NCBI GenBank assembly: GCA_009781125.1
Contig: WQYS01000032.1
Span: forward strand, 1-13,046
Direction: 5' to 3'
DNA length: 13,046 nucleotides
Source: Acidobacteriaceae bacterium
Lineage (GTDB): Bacteria > Acidobacteriota > Terriglobia > Terriglobales > Acidobacteriaceae
Numbering within the stretch: the first letter of the stretch is position 1; each line of letters begins with the position of its first letter. The translations under genes were made by a program, and so were the position numbers. The notes under the pieces were generated by a model. That model saw only the letters and a list, made by a program, of their open reading frames with translations, did not search any database and had not been told where the DNA came from. Below, in pieces: positions 1 through 8,100 of this stretch.

Positions 1-1454
1 CGCATCTGGCCGAGACGGCTCGCTACTGGCACCGCTTCTTCCAGCAGGCGCTCGATGACTTCCAGGCCTTCGACGGCAGCATCGTCTCCGCCTTCCGACA
101 TTACAACGACATCGGCATGATCGAGATCATCACCTGCGGAGCCACGCATGGCTACATGCCGCTGCTCGGCACCGACGAGAGCGTGCGCGCGCAGGTGCGC
201 ACGGCGGTCAAGACGCACATCCGCCACCTTGGAAAGCATCCGAAGGGCATATGGGCTCCCGAATGCGGCTACCGCCCGGCAGGCATGTGGAGCTATCCGC
301 CGGTCGCCTTCGCCGATGGAGCCGCCACTCCGCCGGCCTTCGACCGCATCGGAGTCGAGCAGGCGCTGTCGGAGTCCAACATCGACTTCTTCTTCGTGGA
401 TACGCATCTGGTCGAAGAGGGAGCGCGCACGCCATCGCCCTATCTGCTGATGAACGGCGCGACCGCTCACCAGGAATCCAGCGCTCTGCACCGCTCGCTC
501 TACCAGCCCTACTACGTCGATGGCCCCTACGATAAGCGCTACGCCACGACCATCTTCCCGCGCGATCCGCGCACGGGGATTCAGGTCTGGTCGGGAGAGA
601 ACGGATACCCCGGCGATGGCGTCTACCTCGACTTCCACAAGAAGCGCTGGCCCGGCGGGCACCGCTACTGGCGGGTCACCGGCCCCAAGGTGGACATGGG
701 CGACAAGCAGCCCTACGATCCGCAGCGAGCCTCCGATCAGGTGAAGACGCACGCCTCGCACTTCGTGCATCTCGTCTACGAGGCGCTGAACGCCGGATAC
801 CGCGACTCGGTGCCGCCGATCCTCTGCGCTCCGTTCGACGCCGAGCTGTTCGGACACTGGTGGTTCGAAGGCGCTCAGTGGCTGGAGGCGATTGCCCGCG
901 TCCTCGACGAGCACCCCGAGACCGGCATTCAGATGACGAACGCCTCGGACTACCTGGAGAAGTATCCGCGCGCCGGATTCATCTCCATGCACGAGGGCTC
1001 GTGGGGAGCAGGCGGCGATAATCACGTCTGGATGAATCCCGACACCAGCTGGACCTACACGCACATCTATCCCGCCGAGCTGTTCACGCGCGAGATGGCC
1101 ACGGCAGGCCGCTGGCGCAACTCCGAGCTGGGCACGCGCATTGCAAAGCAGCTCTGCCGCGAGCTTCTGCTGCTGGAGTCCTCCGACTGGCAGTTCCTGA
1201 TTACGACCGGAGCCGCGCGTGACTACGCCGAAGTCCGCTTCACCACGCATAAGGACCAGTTCAACGAGATGAAGGCGATCTGGGAGGCGTTCGACGCCAA
1301 CGGTGAGCTTACCTCCGCGCAGCGGACGCGCCTCGCCGAGCTTGAAGAGCGCGACAGCGTCTTCGTCGACATCGATCCCGGCTTCTGGGCCAAAGGCGCG
1401 AAGCAGGAGCGCGAGCCTGCGCCGGTCTCCGTCGCAGCACCCACCGCAGCATAA
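1..1454 (+). CDS. GH57 family 1,4-alpha-glucan branching enzyme (5'-truncated by window edge)
   Basis: The reading frame is open from position 3, so the gene begins upstream; 483 residues are visible and the ATG at 117 is an internal Met, not the start. Seen in sequence: the GH57 region CGATHGYMPL just after 117; GIWAPECGY, whose Glu (codon 261-263) aligns with the family's catalytic nucleophile; and PFDAELFGHWWFEG, whose Asp (codon 837-839) aligns with the acid/base. A SWGAGGDNHVWMN segment and a helical C-terminal part (WQFLITTGAARDYAEVR) are typical of branching enzymes of this family, and the protein ends in a short Pro/Ala-rich tail. Known of the family: cytoplasmic transglycosylases that cut alpha-1,4 glucan and rejoin it as alpha-1,6 branches in glycogen or maltodextrin metabolism. 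The nucleophile is at visible residue 87; compared with the roughly 520-residue Thermus enzyme, about 100 N-terminal residues, including the HQP motif, should lie outside the window. An amylopullulanase or 4-alpha-glucanotransferase is less likely given the ECGY and FGHWWFEG motifs. Confidence 0.93.
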   Translation, partial: HLAETARYWHRFFQQALDDFQAFDGSIVSAFRHYNDIGMIEIITCGATHGYMPLLGTDESVRAQVRTAVKTHIRHLGKHPKGIWAPECGYRPAGMWSYPPVAFADGAATPPAFDRIGVEQALSESNIDFFFVDTHLVEEGARTPSPYLLMNGATAHQESSALHRSLYQPYYVDGPYDKRYATTIFPRDPRTGIQVWSGENGYPGDGVYLDFHKKRWPGGHRYWRVTGPKVDMGDKQPYDPQRASDQVKTHASHFVHLVYEALNAGYRDSVPPILCAPFDAELFGHWWFEGAQWLEAIARVLDEHPETGIQMTNASDYLEKYPRAGFISMHEGSWGAGGDNHVWMNPDTSWTYTHIYPAELFTREMATAGRWRNSELGTRIAKQLCRELLLLESSDWQFLITTGAARDYAEVRFTTHKDQFNEMKAIWEAFDANGELTSAQRTRLAELEERDSVFVDIDPGFWAKGAKQEREPAPVSVAAPTAA

Positions 1455-1471
1455 CACGACTCACTAAACAG

Positions 1472-1501
1472 AAAGGGCGCGGCCCAGACCGCGCCCTTTT
1501 T
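1472..1501 (+). terminator. Intrinsic terminator between convergent genes
   Basis: A perfect 11-bp inverted repeat (1472-1482 pairs with 1489-1499) with a 6-nt loop is followed by T residues to 1501. The eight inner pairs are all G-C, flanked by AAA on one side and TTTTT on the other. It lies 17 bp after the branching-enzyme stop codon. Read on the minus strand it follows the stop of the SpoIID-like gene by about 50 bp; the T-tract there is TTT, interrupted by CTG and resumed by TTT, so it may also work, more weakly, as the terminator of the minus-strand operon. Confidence 0.9.
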
Positions 1502-1553
1502 GCATGGAAGTGAAAGCCCGCCTCGCCCATCAGCGCGCGCAGCAGTTACCGCG

Positions 1554-2594
1554 TCATTGCGGAAGCTGAACCAACTGAGTGTCCGGGAAGTAATGCGCCA
1601 GGATGGATCGGAAGTCAGCGCCTGAAGAAGCGAGTCCGGCAGCGCCGAACTGGCACAGGCCAAGGCTGTGGCCGATGCTGTGGCCCTCTACAATCTGATT
1701 GCCGGACTCCTGCTTTACCGTAAAGTCGCTGCCGGGCAGAGCGCCCCATCCCCACTGCCGGGCGAAAGCGATGCGGCTTGACTCGTCGGTTCGCCTGGGA
1801 GCCGGCGTATCCGCCTTGAGCCGCGTCTGCCATCGAACAGGATGCCGGTGGCACCACGGACACTCGACCGCATAGTACGGATAGCCGCCATGCGCACTCA
1901 TGCCAACATCGGCAAGGCTGCGCGTGTGACCGCCGCAGCGGCTGGAGTAGAGAGCGGCAATCGTGTGGCCCTGCCACGAGAGAACCATGTTTCTGGTCGA
2001 AGTCACGGCCTGCCGGACTTGATCGCTAATGTCGTCAGGCGAGCGCAGAAACTGGCAGTGCGTGGTGTCGCAGAAGTCGAAGTCGTGGTGCCGAGCTCCG
2101 GCGCTGAGGAACGAGCGCGAAACTACGGCCTGAGCCTTCAGCGCTTCCAGCGGCGCGGCGCGGGGCATCTCAGAAGCGACGATGGAGGCCACGGCGGTCT
2201 CGCGGTCCATCGCCACGACAGGCGTCAAGACTCCTCCATGCGCAATCACTGTGAGCTTGCCTTCATAAACGCGGCGAATCCTGCCGGGCACAGAGATGCG
2301 AAAACGCACGGGCGATCCATCGCGCGCTTCCACCGTGCAGCGCTCGGCGGCGAGTCTATTCGCCGCAATGCCGTCCCCTTCTGCACGGATCAGCAGGCGG
2401 CGATGGCCTGGTTCGCCATTAAGAATCAGATTTTTCCCGTGAATCGAAACGGAAAGCGCCTGTGTTCCCGCTGTCTCAAGCAGGATTTCCTTCGGCTTGA
2501 AGAGCGAGAAGACACCGACGCTGACGGTCGTTTGGGCGCAAACCGCTGGACTGATAAGCAAGAGGAACACGACCACACGCGCAAACTGTCTCAT
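1554..2594 (-). CDS. Secreted SpoIID/LytB-domain protein (putative lytic transglycosylase or amidase enhancer-like)
   Basis: 346 residues. An N-terminal signal peptide (about residues 1-20, ending VCA) predicts export; there is no convincing lipobox. After a beta-rich N-terminal part (about 25-125) comes the SpoIID/LytB core: ASEMP (Glu142, aligning with the catalytic Glu of sporulation SpoIID), LEALKAQAVVSRSF (149-162), CDTTHCQFL (175-183), SSRCGGHTRS, CPWC (245-248), and the glycine-rich signature GHSIGHSLGLCQFGA (304-318). Known of the family: Bacillus and Clostridioides SpoIID cleave peptide-stripped peptidoglycan glycans during engulfment, while LytB enhances an amidase; in non-sporulating Gram-negative bacteria the role is unclear. 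The Cys/His clusters suggest a metal site or disulfides, but this is inference. It is the last gene of the operon; its ATG overlaps the upstream stop as ATGA, with GGGAG at 2606-2602 seven bases before it. Confidence 0.9.
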   Translation of the reverse strand: MRQFARVVVFLLLISPAVCAQTTVSVGVFSLFKPKEILLETAGTQALSVSIHGKNLILNGEPGHRRLLIRAEGDGIAANRLAAERCTVEARDGSPVRFRISVPGRIRRVYEGKLTVIAHGGVLTPVVAMDRETAVASIVASEMPRAAPLEALKAQAVVSRSFLSAGARHHDFDFCDTTHCQFLRSPDDISDQVRQAVTSTRNMVLSWQGHTIAALYSSRCGGHTRSLADVGMSAHGGYPYYAVECPWCHRHPVRWQTRLKADTPAPRRTDESSRIAFARQWGWGALPGSDFTVKQESGNQIVEGHSIGHSLGLCQFGAAGLASSGADFRSILAHYFPDTQLVQLPQ

Positions 2595-3436
2595 GAATGC
2601 GCTCCCGTGCCAATTCCCATACCTATAGCACGGAGCATGGCTCCTGCCTGCGCGGCGGTCTGCGCTCCCGTGGCTCCGTGCATGCGCACCAGCAGCACGA
2701 CTCGTGGCTGCGCGGCGGGAAACAGAACCACCGTGAATCCGTCCGCAGTGGCGCGCGGATGGTGCGAGCAGGCGGCGGTGCCTGTCTTGGCAAGCGCGGC
2801 TCCGGGGCCGAGGGCCAGGTCCACGTCACGCGCCGTGCCGGATTCGGCAGCGCTGTGCATTCCGGCGAGGATGGACGCCTGCTCCGGCGGACCGCTTGCC
2901 AGCTTCAGGTACGCGCTGGCAAGCGTGATGGGAGTCTCGCGCCACTGATCGGTTAAGCCGATGAGAGCATCAGCATCTGGCGCGCGGGGCGCTTGCAAAC
3001 CGAAGCGGGCGAAGGTGGTCTGAGCCAGCCTGCGATTAAGCGCTCCGGCGAGCGACAGAAAATAAGTGTTGCACGAATCGGCGAGCGCCGCCTCCAGGCC
3101 GATGCGTCCATGGCCGCGCGGAAGCCAGCACCGGCTGCTGATCCCTGAACACGTAACACGAGGAAACACGTAGCCGTGCTGCTCTCCGTAAGCAACGGCG
3201 ATGAAGGGCTTGAGCAGCGAGCCGGGAGCAACGGTGCGATCGGCGTCCGGCCAGTTCTCGGCCACGACACGGCCCCAGCGGTCGAGCATCAGCCACGACA
3301 GATTGCCTCCGCCAAACCTGCGCATGAGTTCCGTCGAAGCCGCCTGCGAAAACAGATCAGAGTCCTGCGCAGAGGACGCAGACGCAAACAGAGGCGCAAC
3401 AACGAGCGCGAGGATGACGTGCAGGAGACGGCTCAT
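2591..3436 (-). CDS. Compact secreted penicillin-binding transpeptidase-like protein
   Basis: 281 residues from the ATG at 3436, chosen because it makes a 4-bp ATGA overlap with the upstream stop and has GGAAG (3446-3442) five bases before it; a GTG at 3448 would add four residues. A signal peptide (about 1-23, ending ASSA) indicates export. All three active-site motifs of serine penicillin-recognising enzymes are present in order: SLLK (Ser73-Lys76), SCN (121-123) and KTGTAA (217-222). The stretch with paired Cys96 and Cys103, then GHG, then ALADSCNTYF resembles class B PBP transpeptidase domains. It is much shorter than a normal class B PBP: no N-terminal pedestal domain, and only about 96 residues between SCN and KTG. 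Known of the family: DD-transpeptidation or carboxypeptidation of peptidoglycan stem peptides in the periplasm. Here it could be a minimal enzyme or a ligand-binding derivative. It sits directly before a SpoIID-like gene, so a shared cell-wall role is likely. Confidence 0.85.
   Translation of the reverse strand: MSRLLHVILALVVAPLFASASSAQDSDLFSQAASTELMRRFGGGNLSWLMLDRWGRVVAENWPDADRTVAPGSLLKPFIAVAYGEQHGYVFPRVTCSGISSRCWLPRGHGRIGLEAALADSCNTYFLSLAGALNRRLAQTTFARFGLQAPRAPDADALIGLTDQWRETPITLASAYLKLASGPPEQASILAGMHSAAESGTARDVDLALGPGAALAKTGTAACSHHPRATADGFTVVLFPAAQPRVVLLVRMHGATGAQTAAQAGAMLRAIGMGIGTGAHS
2602..2606 (-). promoter_or_regulatory. Shine-Dalgarno-like site of the SpoIID-like gene
   Basis: GGGAG on the minus strand, seven bases before the ATG at 2594, inside the last codons of the PBP-like gene. 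It is weaker than the sites of the two larger upstream genes, so initiation here may depend more on coupling through the ATGA overlap. Confidence 0.5.
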
Positions 3437-5172
3437 TCCTGCTTCCACATGTAATGAACGGTCTGGATTACCGATTCGCCCTGGTCCTTCTCTTCCATGC
3501 TTTCGCTGACCACGCCGGAGAAGGTCTGGCTGAGGCTGTCTACATTGCCCGAGAAGAATGGCGGTGTGTTGCCGTCAGATGAGTCGCTCTCTTCATCCGA
3601 ACTCTGCGAGCTCTTCTGGCCTGGTCCCACGCTGTCAAGATGATTCACGATCCTGCGAAAGGTCCGTTGCTCGCCGGGCGAGTGGCGGAAGACCGCGGCG
3701 TAGGTCACGCCTGCGGGACTCGTGGTCTGCAGTGTCTTCGACAAGAGCGCCCCGAGCAGAGGTTCATCGGTCGCAAGAAACAGATTGTTGTTGCGAACAG
3801 CAAAGTAAATCGGCACCTGGCCGCTGAGCGCGAAGGAACTGCCGCCTGCCGCAGCTCGCTCCGTCCACTCGACGCCGAGCTCGGACGCGGTGAGGCCGGG
3901 ACGGATGGCAGCGGTGATGGCGCTCTGGATGGCAGCGGCGTTCCACGGCGATGCAGACTGAAGAACAAGCGCCCGTTCAATCGAAGCGAACATACTGTCT
4001 TCAGGCGCGCGCGTAGAAAAGACTTCGAGCAGCGCCGTGGGCTGAGCGCTGGCGAGCAGCGCGCTCAACGGCTGGTAGGGATCGGACTGCGCAACGATGA
4101 CGGGAGCCGCATCGATGCGCGTCTCGAAGTCGTAGCTGCTGCCGGCGTTCTGCTGCGAGACCGCAGACGGCGCGGACCACGCGGTCTGCGAGCGCTGGGG
4201 TCTGAGTTCGAGGATGTTCTCGCGCATCTCGGCAAGGACGCTCGCAGGCGAGGGTGAAGCAGTGGCCGATGCGAACGCGGCGTCATCAGGCGCGATGGCA
4301 AGCAAGCCGCTCACATCGCCCGATACCGCAGGCGGCGCGCCCGGCTTGCGCAGCAGGACGCGGTCTTCGCGGTACTCTCTCCCCTCACGGTGCAGGTCGC
4401 AAAGAGCCGTGCGGTACTGCTTCATCTCGGTAATGTTCTGCTGCACCCAGTAGCTTCTGAAGTACGGCGAAGGAACCACCTTTTCGAGATTGATCGCCAT
4501 GCGCAGGTCTCCGGCTGGACTCTTGAACTCCTTGGCCTGCTTGAGAGCATCGGCGTACCAGGCCTCGTCAGCGAGGCTCATGGTCTGCGCGCTCTGCAAG
4601 CGGTCGAGAACTCCGGCGACAAGATCGGCGCGAGTGCCGAGAATCAGCCAGCCATCGCGCGCGGCAAACGCAGCGGTGCGGTTGGATTCGGTGTCCTTGC
4701 GCACGTAGAACTCAGCCGAGCCCTCCGCGCGCTGCTCGAACTTCTCGCGCGCCTGCCACAGCGGAGTGGCTTCGATCTGCACCTGACCCATGCGCGTAAC
4801 GTAAACAAACTCAAGATTGCCGATGTCGTAGAGAGCCAGCGCGCTCTCGCGTCCGGCCACGGAGCCGAGAAGACTCTCGTCCGCATCGACGGTGGCTGCG
4901 GTCGAGAATTCGTCCTGCGCCTGCGACAGACGCTCGAAGAGGTGCGAGCGGCTGAAGGCGGCGTAGTTGCTGCCATCGAGCCACGTGCTTTTCTCGTTAG
5001 AAGAATCCCAGTCATGCAGCAGACTCTGCAAGTCCTTCGCTTCCAGGTAGAGCAACGCGCCATCGGGCAACAGCTTCGCCGGGCTGGGCGCGGAGGATTC
5101 GATCTCCACGGCGGCCCAGACGGCAACTCCAAGAACGGCAGCAACAACACCAATCCAGACAAGACGTTTCAT
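3433..5172 (-). CDS. Membrane-anchored protein of unknown function, DUF3352-like
   Basis: 579 residues. A hydrophobic N-terminal segment (about 4-21) after MKR, without a clear cleavage site, suggests an inner-membrane anchor with the rest in the periplasm. The body begins LLPDGALLYLEAKDLQSLL (34-52). It carries SLLGSVAGRESALALYD and EFVYVTRM (about 100-128) and DGWLILGTRADLVAGVL (173-189). This alternation of 'protein is present as beta-strand' and 'loaded or retained' type strands resembles the layout of DUF3352 proteins and, more loosely, E. coli YfaA (DUF2138); I assign neither firmly. No catalytic motif is visible. Near the C-terminus is a Ser/Asp/Glu-rich segment (about 521-534) followed by a final beta-rich stretch ending in YMWKQE. 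Its ATG overlaps the TPR gene's stop as ATGA and its own stop overlaps the PBP-like gene in the same way, so it is probably translated in step with both. Function unknown; envelope location is likely. Confidence 0.72.
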   Translation of the reverse strand: MKRLVWIGVVAAVLGVAVWAAVEIESSAPSPAKLLPDGALLYLEAKDLQSLLHDWDSSNEKSTWLDGSNYAAFSRSHLFERLSQAQDEFSTAATVDADESLLGSVAGRESALALYDIGNLEFVYVTRMGQVQIEATPLWQAREKFEQRAEGSAEFYVRKDTESNRTAAFAARDGWLILGTRADLVAGVLDRLQSAQTMSLADEAWYADALKQAKEFKSPAGDLRMAINLEKVVPSPYFRSYWVQQNITEMKQYRTALCDLHREGREYREDRVLLRKPGAPPAVSGDVSGLLAIAPDDAAFASATASPSPASVLAEMRENILELRPQRSQTAWSAPSAVSQQNAGSSYDFETRIDAAPVIVAQSDPYQPLSALLASAQPTALLEVFSTRAPEDSMFASIERALVLQSASPWNAAAIQSAITAAIRPGLTASELGVEWTERAAAGGSSFALSGQVPIYFAVRNNNLFLATDEPLLGALLSKTLQTTSPAGVTYAAVFRHSPGEQRTFRRIVNHLDSVGPGQKSSQSSDEESDSSDGNTPPFFSGNVDSLSQTFSGVVSESMEEKDQGESVIQTVHYMWKQE

Positions 5173-8100
5173 GGCTCGACCTCCTCTGCAGGCTGCGTTG
5201 ATGATATGGCCACAGGCATTCCAGGCAGCAGCTTTCGTCTGACGATGCGGTCCTGATCGAGCGCCTGGCGTATGTTGGGCGCGCGAGCGTCGTTTTGCTG
5301 CGCGCGCGCGAGCTCCTCGTCTACCTGTTTCTGCTTATCTTTAAGCGCCTTGCGACCGGCGGGATCATGCACGATCTCGAGTCCCTGCGAGAGCATCCGC
5401 GACGCCGCAGCGTAGTCGCGCCTGCGCTCATAAGCAGACGCCGCATGCTCGATGAGCTTTGCTGCCTCGGCAGGTTTCAGCGAGGCGAGAGAAGAAGCAT
5501 TCTCGTCTTGATCGCCCGAGGCGGCGGGTTCGGTCTCACCGCTGCTCTCATCCGAGTAGGAACTGGAGGACTGTAACGGATCGAGCGCAACCAGCGCGCG
5601 CGAGCCGTAGTTTGCCGCAAAGGCCGCCTGCACGTACAGCAATCGAATGCGGCTGTCAGCGGGCGCAGTGGCGAGAGCATCGTGAAGCAGTTGCTCCCTG
5701 CTCTTTGCTGACGCGGCACACGCCGCTGCCGCGACGCGCGCTTGAACGTAGAGCGGCTTCGACGCAGCGTCCTCCATGGGACATGAGGATTGCGCAAGCA
5801 ACTGCAATTCGCCGCTCAGCCCAGCGGGCGGGGTTTGGCTCTTCAACGCTACGGCTGCGGCCATGCGATCCTTGTACGCCGCTTTGGGATCGGCGGCGAC
5901 AGACTTAAGAGACTCAACGGCATCGGTCTGATTCGGATCGGCTGCAAGCATAGCCTTGGCGAGGCGGACCTTGTATCCGGAGTTCCACGGCGAATCGCCG
6001 GCCAGAGGCTTGAGGAACTGGATGGCCTCAGCCGGCTTGTTGTAACGCTCCAGCAGATGCGCGGCGGCATCGGTATCCGCATAGAGGTTCTCGCTGATGA
6101 GCGTAAGCCGCCGAAGCAGTTGCACGGCAGCGGCGGTATCGTTCTCGTCGAGGTCAATCGCCGCCAGGCCGAGGAAGTTAGCCGCCATCAGATTGCGCTG
6201 GCCGAGAGCGCGCTCGTAGACGAAGCGGCGGACCATGCGGCTGCCTTTTTCGCTGAGATACTTTGTCGAGCTGCGCAGATCCTCGCTCGATGGCGAGGCC
6301 GAAGACGTCTTCCACGAGTTCAGCATCTGCGGCAGAGTTTCATCGGCCTCCGCCAGGGCAAGCGTGACGTCCAGCCATTGTGCGGAGTTCTGCTGCTCCT
6401 GGGAGACCTGCGACAACATGGAGCGCACAGCATCGTATTTCTTCTCGCGCAAGAGAGCCGCGGCATAGTTGTAGCGCATCCGTGACAGATCGAGATCGCC
6501 GTCGTCAGAGCCGGAGTTCTGCTGCGCGTTTCGTTGCGCAAGTTCCGCGAGTTCGAGAATGCGTGCGTAAATACGGCTGAGCTGATCTTTCCGTAACCAG
6601 TTATCCTGTTTGTCCTCATCCGCCCACCGGTTCGGAAGCGCTGCAACGAGCACCGCGGCAGGGTCTTTGGCGGAGGCGGTTATTGCAAGCAGCCAGTCAA
6701 CGGACTCGCCATTGGCACGGTAACCGGCGCGCAACAGAGGCTCGACCATATAGTTCCCATTGCGCGCAATGTAGGTGCGAAGCATCTGGTCTACGTCTTG
6801 ACGGACGGAGTCATATTGTCCGTGGGCGCTGATGTTAGCGAGCATCGACTCGAAGCCGCTCCAGAAGCTCTGCGGAGCCGAGCCTGCGTCCATCTCATCG
6901 GCCATGCACTTTACGGCAGCCTTCCATGCGGCAATCGCCTCCGCATGACGGCCCGCATCCCAGTGGATCGTCGCCATCGCATCGTAGACCGCAGGCTGAT
7001 CTCCCCGGAGGTTGAGCGAGTTCTGATAATCAATCAGAGCCGCGTCCTTGCGATTGTTCTCGTTGTAGTAGCTGGCGAGACGGAGATAGGCGTTCGCTGC
7101 GCCTGGGTTGCGTTCGAGCTCCGACACCAGATAGTCGTCGGCGCCGGGATCGTTCCCGTCGCCAAGATACTCGCCGTAGCGCGAGCCGTAGTAGTACCAG
7201 ACCTTGCCCGCGAGATGCAGGTCGCGGTCCGATGGACCGCTGACGCGCTCGCCGATAGTTGCCTCCGCATCGAGCGCGTTTGAGAATGCGTTCTTAATCT
7301 CAGGCCGCTGATCGTGCAGGTAAAGGCCGGTCAAAGCGGTGTAGGAATCCCCCCAAACCGTAGGCCTGTCAGCCGCGCGCGCGCGGATTCCGCTGAGCGC
7401 CTGCTCCGCCGTGCCGTAGCGAACAAGGTACTGAGCAGCACTGTCCTTCGAGTTGGCGAGCTGAATCAGCTCCTCCGGACGCTGCGCCAGAAGCAGACGA
7501 TAGTAGCGCTGCAATTCGTCGCCCTGGAAGTAGCGTTCGCTGGCGGCGACATGTTCTGTCACGCGCAGTTCGCCTTCGGTGTCTCCGGCGGCGCGGTAGG
7601 CGTCGGCAGCCTCGCTCCAGACTGCGAACGGCTTGTTCACGAAGGGCGCAAGCCTCTCCAACCGCGCGGCGGCAGAGCTCATCTGCACGCGGCTCTTTTC
7701 AAGCTGCAGCCACCCGTAGAAAGACGGCTCGGTGGAATTACTTCGCACCGCGATGTCCCACATCATGTCGGAAGAGAGTTGCGCCAGGCCGGCAGCTTTC
7801 GTGGCAGGCAGGTAGACCTTGCTCAGTTCGTCCCGGTCTGCGCCGCTGGATCTCTGCTGGAGCAATGAAGCAAACTCCGCCTTCTCTTCCGGCGTGTAGA
7901 ACTCCTTTGCAGCCGTCCCCATGACGCTCACTGCCGCTGCGAACCCGTAAGCGGCCTGAGCGCGGCGCTGGTCTTCCCGCTGCTTGCGCCATTCGTCGTC
8001 CGTAACCGCGGCAAGGCCGGTCTTAACTACCTGTTGCGCGACTGCTGCAAGAGTTACCCTGGGAGCCTGCTCGCGCGCCGAGGCGAGCGTGTCGAACGCC

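Noticed and set aside
1842..2948. Open frame of 368 codons on the plus strand opposite the SpoIID-like and PBP-like genes
   Set aside because: Also in codon register with the SpoIID-like gene; its product has no recognisable domain and runs antisense through two genes with clear motifs.
3900..3940. Short direct repeat (GGATGGCAGCGG twice) in the DUF3352-like gene
   Set aside because: It encodes Ala/Ile-rich helix and is explained by repeated codon use; two imperfectly spaced copies do not support a functional repeat.
4390..5256. Open frame of 288 codons on the plus strand opposite the DUF3352-like gene
   Set aside because: Antisense shadow of the same kind, with no ribosome site or domain; the minus-strand frame has a strong Shine-Dalgarno and fits the operon.
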